From Mycoplasmatota bacterium (lineage in GTDB: Bacteria > Bacillota_I > Bacilli_A > Izemoplasmatales > Izemoplasmataceae): a DNA stretch of 5,318 nucleotides. The stretch spans positions 1 through 5,318 of the forward strand of contig JAFLJX010000221.1 of assembly GCA_022712785.1 (NCBI GenBank), given 5' to 3'. Positions 4,692 to 5,318 of this stretch are shown here, in pieces. Each line of letters begins with the position of its first letter. The stretch's first letter is position 1. The notes beneath the pieces were generated by a model. That model saw only the letters and a list, made by a program, of their open reading frames with translations, did no database searches and was not told where the DNA came from. A program made the translations under genes and the position numbers.

Positions 4692-5318
4692 ATGTTGAAA
4701 AAAATCTTTGTGTTGCTAATATTAACTGTTTCAGTATTTTCTTTAGTTGCTTGTAAAGATAAAAAACCAAGTGGAAAAATAAATTTTATTGATAAAAAAG
4801 TAGTGAGTCCTATAATTACAAAGAAAACAAATGATGAATCTATTAGTGACTTGGTAATAATATATAGTGATGAAACAGCTTCCGATATTAAAGTGTTACC
4901 AGTTGAGTTAAGAGATGATTTCATCATTGGGGTTGATATGTCTTCTATTATCGCAGTTGAAGCTGCTGGTGGAGTATTTTACAATAATCTTGGGGAAGAA
5001 CAGGATGTTTTTGAAATCTTGAAGGAACATGGAGTAAATCATGTTCGAATAAGATTATGGAATAATCCTTATAATGCTAGTTTTGTTGGATTTGGAGGAG
5101 GTACTAATGATACTGAAACTGGAATATTGATTGCGAAAAGAGCTAGTGATGTTGGCATGGGGATTACCTTAGACTTTCATTATAGTGATTTTTGGGCAGA
5201 CCCAGGAAAACAAACGATGCCAAGACTATGGAATGAGTTAAATAATTTAGAGTTAAAACAAGCAATTTATGAATACACTTTTAATACAATTAATGCATTT
5301 AAAGATGAAGATCGGAAG
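4692..5318 (+). CDS. ganB: Arabinogalactan endo-beta-1,4-galactanase lipoprotein, GH53 (3' partial)
   Basis: The first 209 residues of a glycoside hydrolase family 53 enzyme, which cleaves beta-1,4-galactan side chains of pectin (type I arabinogalactan) outside the cell (EC 3.2.1.89). Residues 1-20 are a lipoprotein signal peptide (MLKK, hydrophobic core) ending in the lipobox LVAC with Cys21, so the enzyme should be anchored to the outer face of the membrane. A lysine/serine-rich linker (22-75) precedes the catalytic barrel. GH53 hallmarks are FIIGVDMSS (77-85), FYNNLG (96-101), LKEHGVNHVRIRLWNNP (110-126), IAKRASDVGMGITLDFHYSD (147-166) and FWADPGKQ (167-174). The two catalytic glutamates lie beyond the window; family members run to about 400 residues. 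AAGGAGG (4678-4684) is 7 bases before the ATG, fixing the start. The symbol is by family likeness to Bacillus GanB. The last residues (about 206-209) may be adapter-derived. Confidence 0.93.
   Translation, partial: MLKKIFVLLILTVSVFSLVACKDKKPSGKINFIDKKVVSPIITKKTNDESISDLVIIYSDETASDIKVLPVELRDDFIIGVDMSSIIAVEAAGGVFYNNLGEEQDVFEILKEHGVNHVRIRLWNNPYNASFVGFGGGTNDTETGILIAKRASDVGMGITLDFHYSDFWADPGKQTMPRLWNELNNLELKQAIYEYTFNTINAFKDEDRK
5309..5318. other. Probable sequencing-adapter residue at the contig end
   Basis: AGATCGGAAG, the final ten bases, is identical to the first ten bases of the Illumina TruSeq adapter. It supplies the only Arg CGG codon in the well supported genes of this window. The encoded D-R-K tail should not be trusted as galactanase sequence. 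Confidence 0.65.

Noticed and set aside
4655..4927. Minus-strand open frame opposite the galactanase N-terminus
   Set aside because: The + strand encodes an unmistakable lipoprotein signal and GH53 start with a strong ribosome site.
1..5318. Recoded genetic code (TGA = Trp) as in mycoplasmas
   Set aside because: Trp codons are TGG throughout, no in-frame TGA occurs in confident genes and the XRE gene ends properly at TGA.

Overview
The window looks like an AT-rich, low-GC Gram-positive genome (Bacillota, or a Mycoplasmatota lineage close to Acholeplasma/Izemoplasma that keeps the standard genetic code). Trp is written TGG, no gene has an in-frame TGA, and one gene ends in TGA, so this is not a mycoplasma with recoded TGA. 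Purine-rich Shine-Dalgarno sites, TATAAT-type -10 boxes and strong hairpin-plus-U terminators agree with this. Both ends cut through genes, and the last ten bases equal the start of the common Illumina adapter, so the window is probably a whole short assembled contig. Genus cannot be decided from the sequence alone.

All genes are on the + strand in four separate units. (1) 1-558 is the C-terminal ATPase half of a type IV (half-transporter) ABC exporter, closed by a terminator at 581-628. (2) 766-3061 is a two-gene operon with an extended -10 promoter. It encodes a large ~12-helix membrane protein and, overlapping it by 8 bases, an ABC-2/Ecs-type ATPase; together they probably form an ABC exporter of unknown substrate. 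It ends at a very strong terminator (3065-3097). (3) 3305-4433 is a second two-gene operon: a short XRE-family DNA-binding protein with a C-terminal membrane anchor, then a four-helix membrane protein with an acidic, probably extracytoplasmic domain. It ends at a terminator (4442-4469). (4) 4692 to the right end is the N-terminal half of a GH53 endo-beta-1,4-galactanase lipoprotein, with its own promoter and a long leader.

The most interesting part is unit 3. The gene pair looks like a compact transmembrane signalling module: the 4-TM protein could sense outside the cell and the membrane-tethered XRE protein could act on DNA. Two inverted repeats flank its promoter and are candidate autoregulatory operators. 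Its target could be its own operon, the exporter operon just upstream, or something else; the sequence does not decide. The galactanase is a separate polysaccharide-use function (arabinogalactan/pectic galactan breakdown), suggesting a plant-polymer-rich or gut-like habitat.

No tRNA, rRNA, CRISPR array, insertion sequence or transposase was seen. The non-coding stretches (559-765, 3062-3304, 4434-4691) hold terminators, promoters and inverted repeats.
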